64,000 bases of DNA, from NCBI GenBank assembly GCA_905250025.1, contig CAJNOJ010000001.1, positions 558,001 to 622,000 on the forward strand. Direction: 5' to 3'. This DNA comes from Adineta ricciae (taxonomy: Eukaryota > Rotifera > Eurotatoria > Adinetida > Adinetidae). Below, piece by piece: positions 1 through 12,316 of the stretch (position 1 is its first letter; each line of letters opens with the position of its first letter). Below the pieces are notes generated by a model. It was not told the origin of the DNA and searched no databases. It worked only from the letters and a program-made list of their open reading frames with translations. The translations under genes and the position numbers were made by a program.

Positions 1-112
1 AACACTTTCTTTTTTTCCATGACGACTATCATCAATTTCTTATTTGCGATCTGAAACGGAGCGTTCTTTTGCAGATCTATGTACATATTGTATTCGAACA
101 ACCGACGATAAA

Positions 113-2597
113 ATGATCAATGGCGAACATGTCCCTGGAGTGTAAGTGTACAAATGTTGTTGTTGTTGTTGTTGTTGTGTGTAAACAAGAAAACATGTGT
201 TTTTACAGAATTTTGGAAGAAGATGATCAACATTCATCAATCTCGAAAAAGTTCGATCAGAAACGAATCAATCAAAGAGTAATTATACCGATAGTCGACA
301 TAGATAAATTCATCCACTTGTGTTTAGACTGAATTGACAAGACGTGCTGGAGATGCTCGAACTACTCGAACGCCTCTTCGAACGGATCAGTCTCATCCAG
401 ATGTAATCGGAGGTAAAGGTCCTATTTAACCTGTAGTTGACAGCCATGAACAAAGATTTGTGAAAGTGCTGATTGTCTTCATGTTAATTCTTTTCTAGGA
501 TTTGTAAACACTTCATTTTATCCCGATAATGATGAAGGAAACTCATTTAATGGTTCAGTACCAATATCAACTCAACCATTGCATCCGATACGCTGGAAAA
601 ACAATAACTCAGTAATGCATTTTTATTCTTTTACGAAAAAAAGTATTGATATTTCTCATTGTTAGAGAGACAGTCCGAATGATTCTCGACCATCTACTAG
701 TATGTCGATACAAACGAGAACAATCAATGCTTCGAAAGGTCCAATCCAACTTCTGAATGACGCGACTACAACGCATAGTACTGATGATGGTCTTGGTAGA
801 ACTGGTATGTAGAATAGTTCGGAAGTGAATGTGCTTTTAATATTGTTGCATAATTATTTGGACGAAAAAGTCATGTGCTTTTGTCTGTATACGCAGAATA
901 CAATTCCCTAACTGTCAATAATGACGAGCATCCACGTTCTGCGAAACAAGCTCGTCGTCAACAGCGTCGTGCTCGTAACAAACGAAATGCTTCTCCATCT
1001 CTGTCGCTTGATGTTCTCGATCGTAGCGATGATGTTGTATCTCAGACTGAAAACGAACCGGTATCTAACAATTCTCTTCGTCGTACTTCAGATTCAGATC
1101 TTGAAACTGAAACAACAGCTATCCGACCATGGACATCACATTCACACCAGGATAATGAAACGCCAATGCCTAATTCGGAAGATGCTAATAATAATGATGA
1201 TAATAATCAAAATTCTCCGGCATTAGCACTGGCTTTACGATCTCTATTTGAAATGGTTAACGAAGATTTAGATAAATTTGTTTATACACCAGCACCAAAC
1301 GGTATCGGTGATGTTCAATGTCGTATTACGCGAGATAAACGAGGCATGGAAAAGGGTCTTTTCCCAACGTATTACATGCACATTGAACGACCCGGTGATA
1401 GTAAAAAGGTATGTACGAATCGGCAAATTAAGCAAGCAAAAGATGAAGTTGAATTTAGTTCTTCGTTTTGGCGGGACGGAAGCGGCGGCGTAGTGCAACA
1501 TCAAACTATTTAATTTCAACTGACGCAACAGATCTATCACGTGATGGCGAGAGATTCATTGGCAAATTGAGGTAGATACAAACATTCATGAAAAAGTAAT
1601 CGTGTATTATACTACTTCTCTTTCAGAGCAAATATGTTGGGCACACATTTCACTGTGTATGATCAAGGCTCTAATCCGAAGAAGAATATGTAAATAAAAT
1701 TTCGATTACTGAAAGAAAATGCTTGTTGACCATTGCTTGTTTAGTCCGGTTGATCAACAAAGAAGAGAATTAGCAGCGATTGCTTACGTAAGAAATATTA
1801 AGGGCAAAAATAGTCTCAGTCATTACATTTGATTATATTTAGGAAACGAACATTCTTGGTTTTAAAGGTCCACGAAAAATGACAATCATCATTCCCGGTA
1901 TGAGTAGTGATCATCATCGAGTAGAAGTCCGACCGAAAAATGTAAGAAAACGATGGAATTCATCAGCAACAGATACTTATTCATCTTTTCAAAGGAATCG
2001 GAAAGCTTAATCGAACGATGGAAACATAATGACATGACTAATCTACTGGAATTACATAACAAAGCACCTGTTTGGAATGAAGGTAAGACCAACACGAGGA
2101 AATTTTCCATGTAAATCATTTCTTTCTTGTGATTAAGAAACTCAATCATATGTACTTAATTTTCACGGTCGTGTTACACAAGCGTCAGTGAAAAACTTTC
2201 AAGTTGTACATGATGACGATCGTAAGTCTCCTTTGCATTACAAACTAGAAGATAAAAAGCATTCTTACTTCCTAGCTGAATATGTATGCATGCAATTCGG
2301 ACGAGTTAGCGATGGTAAGTTAATGACTATTCTACTTGAAACATCGATACGCAACACAAGTACTTTTAGTTAAAGACGATATGATAGCAAGACACTAATT
2401 ATGTATGATAGAGTGCATAGGAAATGAGGACCAAGTAGATCGTTAGCATATCTTATTTGAGAGAAGAGTTTTTACAATTTCTTTATATTCGAACATGTTT
2501 AGATGTTTTCACTTGTGATTACAAATATCCGCTATGTGCTGTTCAAGCGTTTGGCATTGCATTATCATCGTTCGATGGTAAACTAGCTTGTGAATGA
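113..2597 (+). CDS. Tubby-like protein (TULP family)
   Basis: Tubby-domain protein. In the family this domain binds phosphoinositides, and TULP3-type members carry cargo into cilia. My model has 14 exons: 113-141, 209-278, 328-412, 499-611, 666-804, 897-1408, 1459-1571, 1627-1689, 1746-1788, 1843-1941, 1995-2082, 2138-2221, 2276-2314 and 2503-2597. They total 1572 nt, or 523 aa. The last ~260 residues are a full tubby domain: it opens with FVYTPAP and [19 protein letters not shown], continues with [16 protein letters not shown] and [10 protein letters not shown], and ends with the family's terminal signature ([10 protein letters not shown], then stop). The N-terminal half is Ser/Asn/Asp-rich, apparently disordered, with a basic [14 protein letters not shown] patch. 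The start is uncertain: the frame stays open upstream to a possible acceptor at 73-74, so a 5' exon may lie outside the window. The family call is firm; the start is not. Confidence 0.93.
152..178 (+). repeat. (GTT)n microsatellite in tubby intron 1
   Basis: A run of about eight GTT units lies inside the first intron (142-208) of the tubby-like gene, so it does not touch the protein. Confidence 0.8.
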
Positions 2598-3070
2598 TCT
2601 GCTCATCTCATCTTCAAGTCGTACGCATTGTTTCTCTTTATACTTCTCGAAATATTGGGCTTGGACATTCGCACACATGTATTTGTTTATTATTTCTCTT
2701 GTTTATTGTTCTCTATTTATATCTCTCTTCATGCGAATATTGCTGTGCACGCTTTTAAAATAAAAATAATAATAAAAATAAAGTTTAATTGCATAGATGA
2801 GCACGACACAGGCAAATGTACTTCTCTGTTATTGTCTGAGAACGTTTTCTTCACCAATGAAGATGTTCCGTTCTGTTTTCCCTTCTTTTCTCCGCCGTCA
2901 TTTCACGATTCGTCTTGTCAGTAGAATAATTATAGAGGGCTAAGCAAAGAAGAGCTGAATCATCGAATGTCTCCGTTTTCTCTTTTCTTGTTGATGGAAA
3001 ACGAGGAAAAACTCACAATATAAAACTCTAAGGAAAACAGCCAGTTGTCGACTTTTCTTTGAACCCGTAG
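2598..3070. other. Intergenic, tubby to PMP3-like gene
   Basis: AT-rich spacer with pyrimidine-rich tracts. The open frame in it has no recognisable protein content. Confidence 0.6.
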
Positions 3071-3074
3071 AACG

Positions 3075-3333
3075 ATGGGAGATTTCTGTGCCAAAATACT
3101 TTTATTAATTCTGAGCGTCTTTATTCCACCGGTAGCCGTATGGATTGCCCGGAATAAAGTCTGTAGCTGTACTGTGTCTGTCAATATTCTGTTGACATTG
3201 CTCGCTTGGGTACGTATCTTGTTTTTCTAAGAAAAAAAATACAAAATAAATCAACAACTCATTTCTTTTCAAGGTTCCCGGAGTGATTCATGCGTGGTGT
3301 GTTATATGTTGTTGTGATAATCTGGATGGTTAA
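3075..3333 (+). CDS. PMP3/UPF0057 small membrane proteolipid
   Basis: A 64-aa two-exon gene: 3075-3209 and 3274-3333, with a 64-nt intron. The peptide has the build of the PMP3 (UPF0057) family of plasma-membrane proteolipids: a first hydrophobic helix with the IPPVAVW core, then NILLTLLAWVPGVIHAWCVI forming the second helix, and a Cys-rich tail. In yeast and plants, relatives affect membrane potential and salt tolerance; that is family knowledge and not shown here. A TAG acceptor at 3068-3070 lies just 4 nt before the ATG, which fits a trans-spliced or very short leader. Confidence 0.9.
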
Positions 3334-3546
3334 TATTGAAGAGACGAAGTCAGCATTGCAACTTTGTGTTCATTTTTTTGCTTTTGTGCTCAGTAGATGT
3401 GTCTATGAAATAAAATCTCTTATTCTAATTGTGATTTGTCGACTAAAGGCATGACTGATGAGATTAATAGTTCCTTCGAAATTGATGAATATTGATTATT
3501 ATATTAAACTATCTGCACAAAGTACAAAACAAAAAAAAAAGAGTAT

Positions 3547-6500
3547 TTATAGATAGGTTGAAGTTGAATGACTACGTTGTCTTTGGAAAATCTTGTTTTT
3601 CTTCTTATCTTTTTTCTGACTTTTACCATTGGAATTTTCTTGTTTCGTGAGTGCATGTTCTTGCTTAATTTTGTCGAATCTCATTAAGATCTCTTTACAT
3701 ATGTCAACATTTAAGCCTGATTCATACGAAGCTCGATTTTCAGGCGAGGTACCATCGTAATCTACTGAGGAATGATCCGACGAGCGTCGACTTTCACTGG
3801 TATTCATTACCGACACTTGCCAATCAGGATGACTGCTACTACGACGATGTGTCACATTCTTCGCTCCAGCATAAACACCTCGACTTAACCAAGTGATTGA
3901 TGCAAGCGTACCGGCAATGGGTTTGATCACAGCATTCGGTAGAGCAACACATGCACCTCGCGCACCACCAGCAAGTCCATCACGTTGAAAACCAGCTCGA
4001 GGTTTACTCACCAAACCAGTGACACCATCTTTAAGTCCATACCAAACAGCTTGTCCAGCAGCTTTTGCGCCGGATTGAAAATCACCGACCTCAGGCCGCC
4101 TACGTTGATCAGTATCCGAATACGGATCGTATAATTTTGGCAAACGTTCCAATGCATCGGTAACATCACCATAGAATGAAAGACAACCAATTGAAGCATG
4201 TCCTATACCTTTACCTACACCTTTGACTAGACACCCGGCACCATCGCGTGCACCGATGAAGATGTTGTTTGAGTTTATTGCACGTTTGACATCTTTAGGT
4301 GTATCGATAAATAGATAGTTGAATGCTTTTTGACCATGTTTGATGATTCCGTGAGTGGGTAAATGAGGACGGGCATCGTCGGATAATTTGTTCCAACTAC
4401 AAGTTGAGTGCACACTCAATTGTGATTCTTCGATTGCTCCAGCAGCGACAAGTACTTGTGCAACGGGACGTGAAATGCGCAGATCATAATCCTTCAAATA
4501 AAAACAAGCAGCAAATGACGGCTCAAGGTCACTACGCATCTTTTTTAATGGCAAATTTGAATGAAAAAAATCGACAGCTACTTGGCAACCATTCTCATGT
4601 GCGAACGCCACCCGTAGTTTTTCTGCAGCTTCACGTGCGTCTGCTTGATGTACGATCTTAAATGCTACAGTCAGTTCTTCGGTATTTAAACGTTTACCGG
4701 GAATAGGCGGAGGACCAGCACCACTTTTCCAAATCATTGTTCCCCAAAAGAATTGGTCACCAAAAAATGGAACTATAATCGTCGGCTTACCAGCACGAAG
4801 GCCTGCAGCAGTTGTACCAGCACCACCGTGATGACATACCGCAGATACTAGAACAAAGAACAATATATATCTCTTCATGTTCTTCCTATAGTCAATCAGT
4901 AAGAAATTTTACCATGTTGAAACAACCAGTCGTGTGGACAATTATCAATTTTGAAAACATTTGCTGGTAATTGATCATCTTCTTTGGCTAGACCAGAGAG
5001 TAAAGCTCGGTAACCGGTTGCCTCCAGTGATTCTAATACGATTTGTAAAATTCGACGTGGATCATGACCTGTAATTGAACCAAAACCAATGTAGATTGGC
5101 GGAGGACCGGCTTTGAGAAATTGTACGAGAGCTTCGGCTGGTTGATAATTTGTTGCTAGATCGAGAAAGAAAAATCCGGAAACATTGATATACTCTGGCC
5201 AATCGAACGGTTTCGCAACTAACGATGGCGACCAACAATAAGTATGTGGAACACGTTCATCAATCATCGCACGAACTGCATCACGAGTATGCAATGGGGC
5301 AAGGCGAAGTGTTTTCTCACGAAATTCATTGATAATATCGCGCATTCCCGACCACGTCTAGAAGGACATATATCTGTCTATAAATTCTTTGTCGTCAAAT
5401 TCTTGACTTACCAACATTTCAATAACACTGTACGATAGTAGGTTAATTCGATCCGTCGGTCCAATGTCATAATTAACTCGGCAGAACGGATGTGCAAATT
5501 GAGTGGTTGGTGACCACGGCATAGTAAACATGATGTGGAGTGGAATTTGTAATCTTTGTGCGCAATGTATATGCCCATACGACGGAGGATTCGCAATGAT
5601 CGCTTCAGCTACAAAGGAAACACCTGTTTCATCATCATCTTCTATACACGCTTTCCATGTTGACCCAAGGATGTCGGCAATTATACGACGACTTTTGCCA
5701 ACATCACCAGCGACGATACTGCTTACTGATGGTAGGATGCCAGCGTTCTTAACCATGAATGACATTAGGTCGGCCGGATCTCCTGCTAACGGATAGAATT
5801 CGATTCCATTTTCACGAACGAATTTTCGAAATGTTTCATGTGTAGCAAGTCGCACACGATGACCGCAGGCAAGTAGTGTTTTCGCCAAAGCAATAAATGG
5901 CTGAACATCACCACGAGTACCGACAATAAGTATGACGATAGCAAGACGTGGTACATGACCGATATCTAATGCAACTTTCGCCTCGTTGATTTCACCATCT
6001 GAAACTTGAACCCAATCGGAATCTTCTTCTTCTTCTTCTGTTCGAGATTTTTGCAATGAATCAATGAAAACATCAATTATTCCGTCAGAATCATTAAAAC
6101 TGGCCGTATAATCAAGTGTACGTCGCGCTCGTTTCGAGTTGTTCTCTTTGTAATCATCATAGTTAACTTGACCGATGGATACCTTTGGCATCAGAATACG
6201 CGCATACAATGAAAGTGGATACCCATGCGTCGAACAAATAACAATGACATTATCCGAATTAGTCAATAGATATGGCGTAATCTCGATCTGTTGTTTCGGA
6301 AGTGATCCAGTATATAAGTGAATTTGATTCAACCATAGAATCAATCCAGATATTTTTACGTGTTTCGATGGCTCCTTTTCAGTTTCTGTCGCAGTAAAAT
6401 TCAGGTAAATATGCTGCTGATTAGTCTCTGGTTTATGTCTCCAATCGAATCGTTTACGATACCAGTACGTTGATGATTCATTTATAGTGTCATGATGAGG

Positions 6501-6653
6501 TAATTGAATTGTATTCCAATGGTTATCGTTATAATCGATAGGAACGTAATCGTTATCAGGCGATTGATTAATTAACTGTCTGACCTTCCAATCACGATCA
6601 AAATGTACAACCACATTCGAATCTTTATCATCGGTATTAATAATCGTCGACAT
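3547..6653 (-). CDS. Sterol 3-beta-glucosyltransferase-like fusion protein
   Basis: Three exons: 6653-5412, 5357-4913 and 4847-3547, giving 995 aa. Residues ~15-155 resemble the sugar-binding jelly-roll domain found at the N-terminus of GH2 beta-galactosidases (NHWNTIQLPHHD, YWYRKRFDW, LILWLNQIHLY, ITPYL). From about residue 238 a GT-B glycosyltransferase follows. It has VGTRGDVQPF (244-253), the NPPSYGHIHCAQRL region, and the donor-site HHGGAGTTAAGLRAGKPTIIVPFFGDQFFWG block near 568, all typical of sterol glucosyltransferases (UGT80/ATG26 type). These move glucose from UDP-glucose to a sterol. The C-terminal third has amphipathic Gly/Ala repeats (KGVGKGIGHASIG, GVTGLVSKPRAGF) like those at VPS13 C-termini and in fungal homologues. 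It may be laterally acquired. A leader acceptor lies at 6668-6667. The catalytic call is firm; substrate and N-domain role are inferred. Confidence 0.88.
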
Positions 6654-6666
6654 TTTTGTTTTCCTT

Positions 6667-9600
6667 CTAGAAGGACATGTGTTACATTTATATGGAATTG
6701 AAATAGAAGAAAACGAAAGAAACTTTGGATTATATTACGAACTAAAGAACGAAAAACAGTTTTTCTCTTTTTCTTTCGAATCAATTTAAACCTTTCGTCC
6801 TATCATTTTCTTCGTCTATTAGTATATAAAGTACTGGATGACAACATATGACTATTTGAAAGAAAAAAAAAAGATTAATATTTTTATCTCTTGTGTACTT
6901 TTTGATAAGAATTATCTTTTATACCGATGAGATTCTCAATTCTATCATTTAGAATTTTATTTGCTTTGTAAAGATGAAATCCTTAATCAATCTTTGAATC
7001 TACATGCCTGGCAAGCGTACAAAAAGTAATATCAGTGGAAGGAATTAGACTTGTCATGTCGTAACGCTCACGCTATTGTATTCTCTTTGAATAACAAATA
7101 TTAACATTAAGCAGGATATTGATGATAATGCGATTCTATGCGCGAAGAGTATATACACATCTATTAAAAGAATAGTAGATGGAAAACAACACGCGGCTTA
7201 TATTTCTGATGTTCGGTGCCATAACGTTAAGTTAATGAACTAAAATTTTCCATCGACTCGGCTCATTGGGTTTATTTCCTACTGACGATGTGTAGTGGCC
7301 CATTGATGTTAATATAACACATGAGAGTTCATATGTATCATGCCACGGAGTACAGAAGAAAACAGAGTAACGTTTATTTAGTATAATATATCAGCATATC
7401 AAGAAAATATGTCAAGTACGCATATACAAATGCACGGTAAAGTGTAGGGATATATTCATAAGAATAACAAGAAGAGAAAAAATAACATGAAATAAGTTCT
7501 TCAGACAGGAGTGGGGCAAAGCATTAGTCACAACTGCAGCTTTTGTAAGTATACTAGTGCATTAGAAATGACAAATTTATGTTTCTGAGCTTGGATAAGA
7601 CGACTTTTAGTCATGTATTCATGTTTTTTGGTAGGTCAAAACCCGAGACAAGCAGTTAGACAGGAACATCCGAAGGGTAGCATCAATTGAAGGTGTCTTT
7701 TCCACCCTCATACTAAGTACATAGATTCTTTTACAATGGAGTAAACTATTATTCACTATAATAATAGCAGAAAGTGTCTTCTTCAACTATCTTTTATGTT
7801 CTTTAAAATAGAGTTCAAATATTCATGAGCGCATATGATATGAAGAAGTATTCTTTTTTGTTGAAAACGAATTTTTTGCTAATCAAGTTCATCAGGTAAA
7901 AATAGTTCTACTTATCTATTCACCGAAAGAAGTTAAATCGAAATGCAACACGTTCATACTGACATTTTTTCATTAAAATCTGCGCACAAAAACGTGATAC
8001 ACTGTCACATGACAAATTCTTTTAAGCAATTATCGCATCAGGAAACGAGTATGGAAGGTATAAACCTTTTTTCAATGTTTTAATTTGACAGAAAGTCATA
8101 TTTCTCATTTGGAAAAGTATATTCAAGCACTTAAAATTTTCCCTCATTACAGCATTTCTCGGCAACAAGAATTGAGGTTTAAATTAATCTATTTACATGC
8201 CACAGCATAGGAAAACATAATTTAAGTAATTAGCTAAACTAAAAAATGAAACGACGTTACTTTTCTCTAAGCACATTGCTTATGAGCTTATCAGCCTGTT
8301 AAATAACCACAATACACAAGTAGAATGAATAGTTACCAACTGCAGAGGTTTTATTAACAGAGAACATGCTCACATGGTTTTCTTCTCTTATGTTGAAAGT
8401 ACCCGAAAAGCTTCTTTTTTTTAGAATATAAATATTTAGTGTTTTCACGAAATTCCACCGATACGTAGTTCCTTTTACTACAGTATATCAGTCTATGTAC
8501 GATATTGATACAATGGAAGTCCGAAATAACTATTATTATTCTGTAATTATTTATAAAAATAGACGAGCTAAAACACATTCTCGTTCGTCATCTTATTAGT
8601 GTTCAATAAATTTATATGTTGTGAAGACGTGCTTGCACACTTGCTGTTCAAAGATTATGAAAAATTGACGGAAAACTCATCAGTTTGTACACGTGTTGAT
8701 TTTGGTTAATCATTAAGTAATGGAGGCGGCCTTCACTTTCATTCTTTTGAGATCAAAGTTAGAAAAATGATTAATTCCCTGTCGCATAATCTGCGCTGTG
8801 TTAATATTGACTGAGCGCATTTATTGACATTTAAGCGTAGTAGATGAGAAACTCTGCTCGTCATCAATTAATAAATGAGAATCTATAGAGCAAACGCGTG
8901 GGCCTATCTACAACTTGTCGGAATTTAACCAATTATTGAGAACAAAATAGAGCACGTTGAATATTTTCTAAAGAAAGAAAACGTCGTTGGAAATAAGTGG
9001 TTCATTGTCAGGAATTTAACCTGCTCATCAGGTGTTTTTTATCAGGTATTTTGCAGTAACTATAAATTATTATTAAAAAATAATGATTCTTTGTTGAAAA
9101 CAGCACAGGATTCAAACGTGTTTTTTTTTCTTCTAATTTCCTATGCTGACATTCCGTAGATGACTATTGAAGCGAAAAGCTAATTAGTTGGTAGGTTAAC
9201 TTCTCTAAATTAGATATAAGAACGTTAATTTCTAATCCGAATTCAATGGTAAACATCCTGTTATTGTTGAAAGTTTGCAGCAAACAACTTTGTTTCAGAC
9301 ATTTTACTCGAATGGAAAGCGTAAGACTTTATCTAAGATCCCTTTCATTCACTAAACTTGAAATCAACCTCCTGGCAGTCTTCAGTAAAGAAATAATTGA
9401 CGCATATTTGTATTCGAACATGCTTCATTACATGGAATCAATAGAAATCTTTTCTGCAATGAAAATGTTCTGAACGAAACGTCTGCAAATGATGTGATTA
9501 ACATATTAGAAGACGTTGTTTATTTGACTGGGTATTTTTCATTTCCGTTCTAGTTTATCTCTATGCAAAGAACAGTAATCACCAACTGTCATCATTAGTC

Positions 9601-10449
9601 GTGTTTGTTTTTATTCATGATCATGTGAAACAGATTAATCATCTTAAATAGAAGAAAATAAGACTTCAGACCCAACGTCATACTTTACTGAATGAATCTA
9701 CTTTTGAATAGTTTTCTATTTATACGTGTACGACTGATGCTTATTTGAGACTAAATTCAATCAAGCGGATACCCTTAATTAGATTTCGGGGCGAATAATT
9801 GACCTAAACGTGATCTTTCGAGAATTAGGAAAACGAGATGTTCTATTTCTTTTATTCATCGATCTTATCAGAAATTCATAATTATCTTCGATGGCGTCAT
9901 ACGAGACGCAATATTTAATTCCTGCTTGCATCTGTTGCGACCATAAGTGCCGTCTGAAAAATGAAAACCTGTCGAGTTTTATTTTTATCTTATACGAACA
10001 AAAAAATCGGCTAATTTTCTACTTTTTGCCTAAGTTACTATACGATACGACGATGTTTTCGAAGTTTTATATTTAGAAACAAAAGATATTCGTGGATTAG
10101 TATTGATAATCAATGAAGACATGCACGCATATGTCAATAGGGTCTAGTAGTGCCGTCAGTTTCTTTGAAATTCTCAGGCGTGTATTAAAAATGCGGCTCA
10201 TTTCTTTGCGATTATCTTCAGTTAATTTCAGAAGCTGAAATCTTCTTCTTAAAGCACATGAAATCGCTCAAGACTCTTTCTTTCTTTCTTTCTCTCTCTC
10301 TCTCTCTTACAAAAGAATCATTGAAACCTAAATAGAATATTATCATTTCCTAAAGAAACGCAGAAAAGAACGCAATAAAAGACAAGAATTTCTTTTCTTT
10401 CTTTCTTTCTTTTTTTCATTATCATTTTATACTTCTCGTTAATATTCTT
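6667..10449. other. Gene desert
   Basis: About 3.8 kb of AT-rich DNA with stops in all frames. The few short open frames (8354-8578 minus, 9246-9473 plus, 9891-10076 plus) show no family motif and no supporting splice structure. I see no tRNA, transposon or tandem array, apart from the TTTC/TC microsatellites at its right end. Confidence 0.6.
10275..10308 (+). repeat. (TTTC)n/(TC)n microsatellite
   Basis: A pyrimidine tract that shifts from TTTC units into about eight TC units. A second TTTC run lies at about 10391-10415. Both are upstream of the GPCR at 10467 and together make a strand-asymmetric polypyrimidine region. Confidence 0.85.
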
Positions 10450-10466
10450 AGCACAAAGACTTCATC

Positions 10467-11783
10467 ATGGAATACCTTACTAAAACTATTGATTGGATTT
10501 GCGTTATTTTGTTTACCTTGGGCTTCATCGGCAATCTACTCGGTCTAGTCGTATTTTCGTCGCGTCGTTTTCGGTGTTGTTCGACGTATGTCATATTAGC
10601 ACTGTCATCATTTGCAATCAACTTAGTATGTATCGTACGTTACTCACTGCTGCTTCATTCGACAGCTCGACTTTGGTTGACAGTCAACGTTGTCGATAGT
10701 TATTGGTTAGCATGTAAATTCTTTCGCTTGTCTACATCATTTCGTGTTCTCTCTGCATGGGTGACGGTATTTTGGGTTATTGAAAGGTTTGTGTATGTGT
10801 CATCACGCCTGAATCTCTTACCAAATCCTGGTGAGAAGTTTCAATTCATTGAAAAGTACAAGTACCTGTGCATGACGTGTGCTTCATTCATGATGATAAT
10901 CATCGTGTCAGGGCCGATAACTTATTTTTATGCACCATATCCGAGCGGGTAAAAAAGAGATAGAAACCTTTTTTCTTCGTTTCATTTCAGTGTATTCTTT
11001 GCTTTTTATTCTAGTCCAAATGTAACAGAGTCGTCAACAAAATGTACGTTAGATATGGAACATACTTCAATCAAATGGAAAAAATACTTCACCATTGATT
11101 CATTTGGTTGCAATTACCATACAATAAGATTCTTATTTTCAGAAATTATTCCGTCGATTCTTGTTGGACTGTTTAATATTTGTATCATTATCTGCATCCT
11201 ACGCACGACTGCTCATGTTCGTCGACGACAAGAATTTCAGCATAATCAAATCTCCATGTCAATGGTAACAGGCACAACATCGAAATTATCTCCATCAAAC
11301 ATTTATGATTCTAATCAGCAACGTCATCCTGCGATGCGCCGTTGCTCATTCAAAGGCCCAGGAGCAACGATAGCTCCTATGACGAATGCACCTTTCGGAA
11401 AAATGTCCTGGATGAATATGATTTTAATTTTACACTCAATTCTGTTCTTTCTGTCATTCAGTGCTTCGTCGTTAGTTCATTTTTGGACATCCAACAAGGA
11501 ACTTTCATACGCGACGAGTATTATTATACTAGCAAGTTGTTCATTAAATTTCTATGTATATTGTCTGAGTGGAGCGCACTTTCGTACGGAATTAAAACGT
11601 ATCGCCAAACGTTATATTAGAAATTTACATAAGAAAATCCTTCGTCATTGCTATAAGCATCATCACCGCCGCCATTCAACTACACCAAACGGAAAAGAAC
11701 AACTCTACTTTGAACTTCCACTCAAACAAGATCCGCTGCCAACACATCTGCGACAGTATCAAACTATCGAACGTATGCGATGA
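10467..11783 (+). CDS. Rhodopsin-class G protein-coupled receptor (orphan)
   Basis: Two exons, 10467-10948 and 11015-11783, give 416 aa. Seven hydrophobic segments are readable. TM1 (ICVILFTLGFIGNLLGLVVF) carries the conserved GN. TM3 ends in an ERF variant of the DRY motif (VFWVIERFVYV). TM7 is SIIILASCSLNFYVYCLSG, a variant of NPxxY. The third intracellular loop is long (~90 aa) and Ser/Gln-rich. The tail is basic with His/Arg runs. The layout is that of invertebrate peptide receptors (FMRFamide-receptor-like), but no ligand can be assigned. A TTAG acceptor at 10448-10451 lies 15 nt before the ATG. Confidence 0.85.
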
Positions 11784-12316
11784 TCATTTGTGAATATACT
11801 TTTTGCCTATCACATTGTAATTAAAATACGAAAACGAATCAGAAGATTCTGTTCGACATATTCTTCAAAGAGGATTTTCATACATTTTCCAGATAAGAGC
11901 ATGCGATATTCCGTGATCTATTCTTCTTGTCTATCAACCTAAGACATGACACCTCTTGACGGAAGTCTTATTTTCTAGTAGGCATGATAACTGTTGGGGT
12001 TTGAAGAGGAAAGATCATGGTCGGATAACGGATATTTCCACCTAAATGAGTACAAAGCATTTTAGTCTGACAAGTGAAATGGTTTATCTGCGTTAAACAT
12101 GTCTGCCGGCGATTTCCGTTTGGATAAATGTTTACGTACATGATAATATTTTGTAAATCCCAAACTTGCTGAACTACTGACGTAACAGCTTGTATAAGCA
12201 AATGATTATCTGTTAGAATGTGTTCTTATTGTAAAGAAATTTTATTTCAAAAACTCGAATGAAACTGTTTTATATCATTGAAAGACAGAAGTACATCACT
12301 GAAGAAGGTGAATATT
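11784..12316. other. Intergenic between convergent genes
   Basis: This spacer separates the 3' ends of the GPCR and the cysteine protease gene. A 77-codon minus-strand frame (12201-11968) has several Cys residues but no recognisable domain or splice partner, so I do not call it a gene. Confidence 0.5.

Noticed and set aside
9246-9473. 75-codon plus-strand frame in the 6.7-10.4 kb desert
   Set aside because: Composition is that of AT-rich noncoding DNA; no homologous feature, flanking exons or leader acceptor.
11968-12201. 77-codon minus-strand open frame with several Cys residues
   Set aside because: No recognisable domain, no splice-site support, and it lies between two convergent 3' ends.
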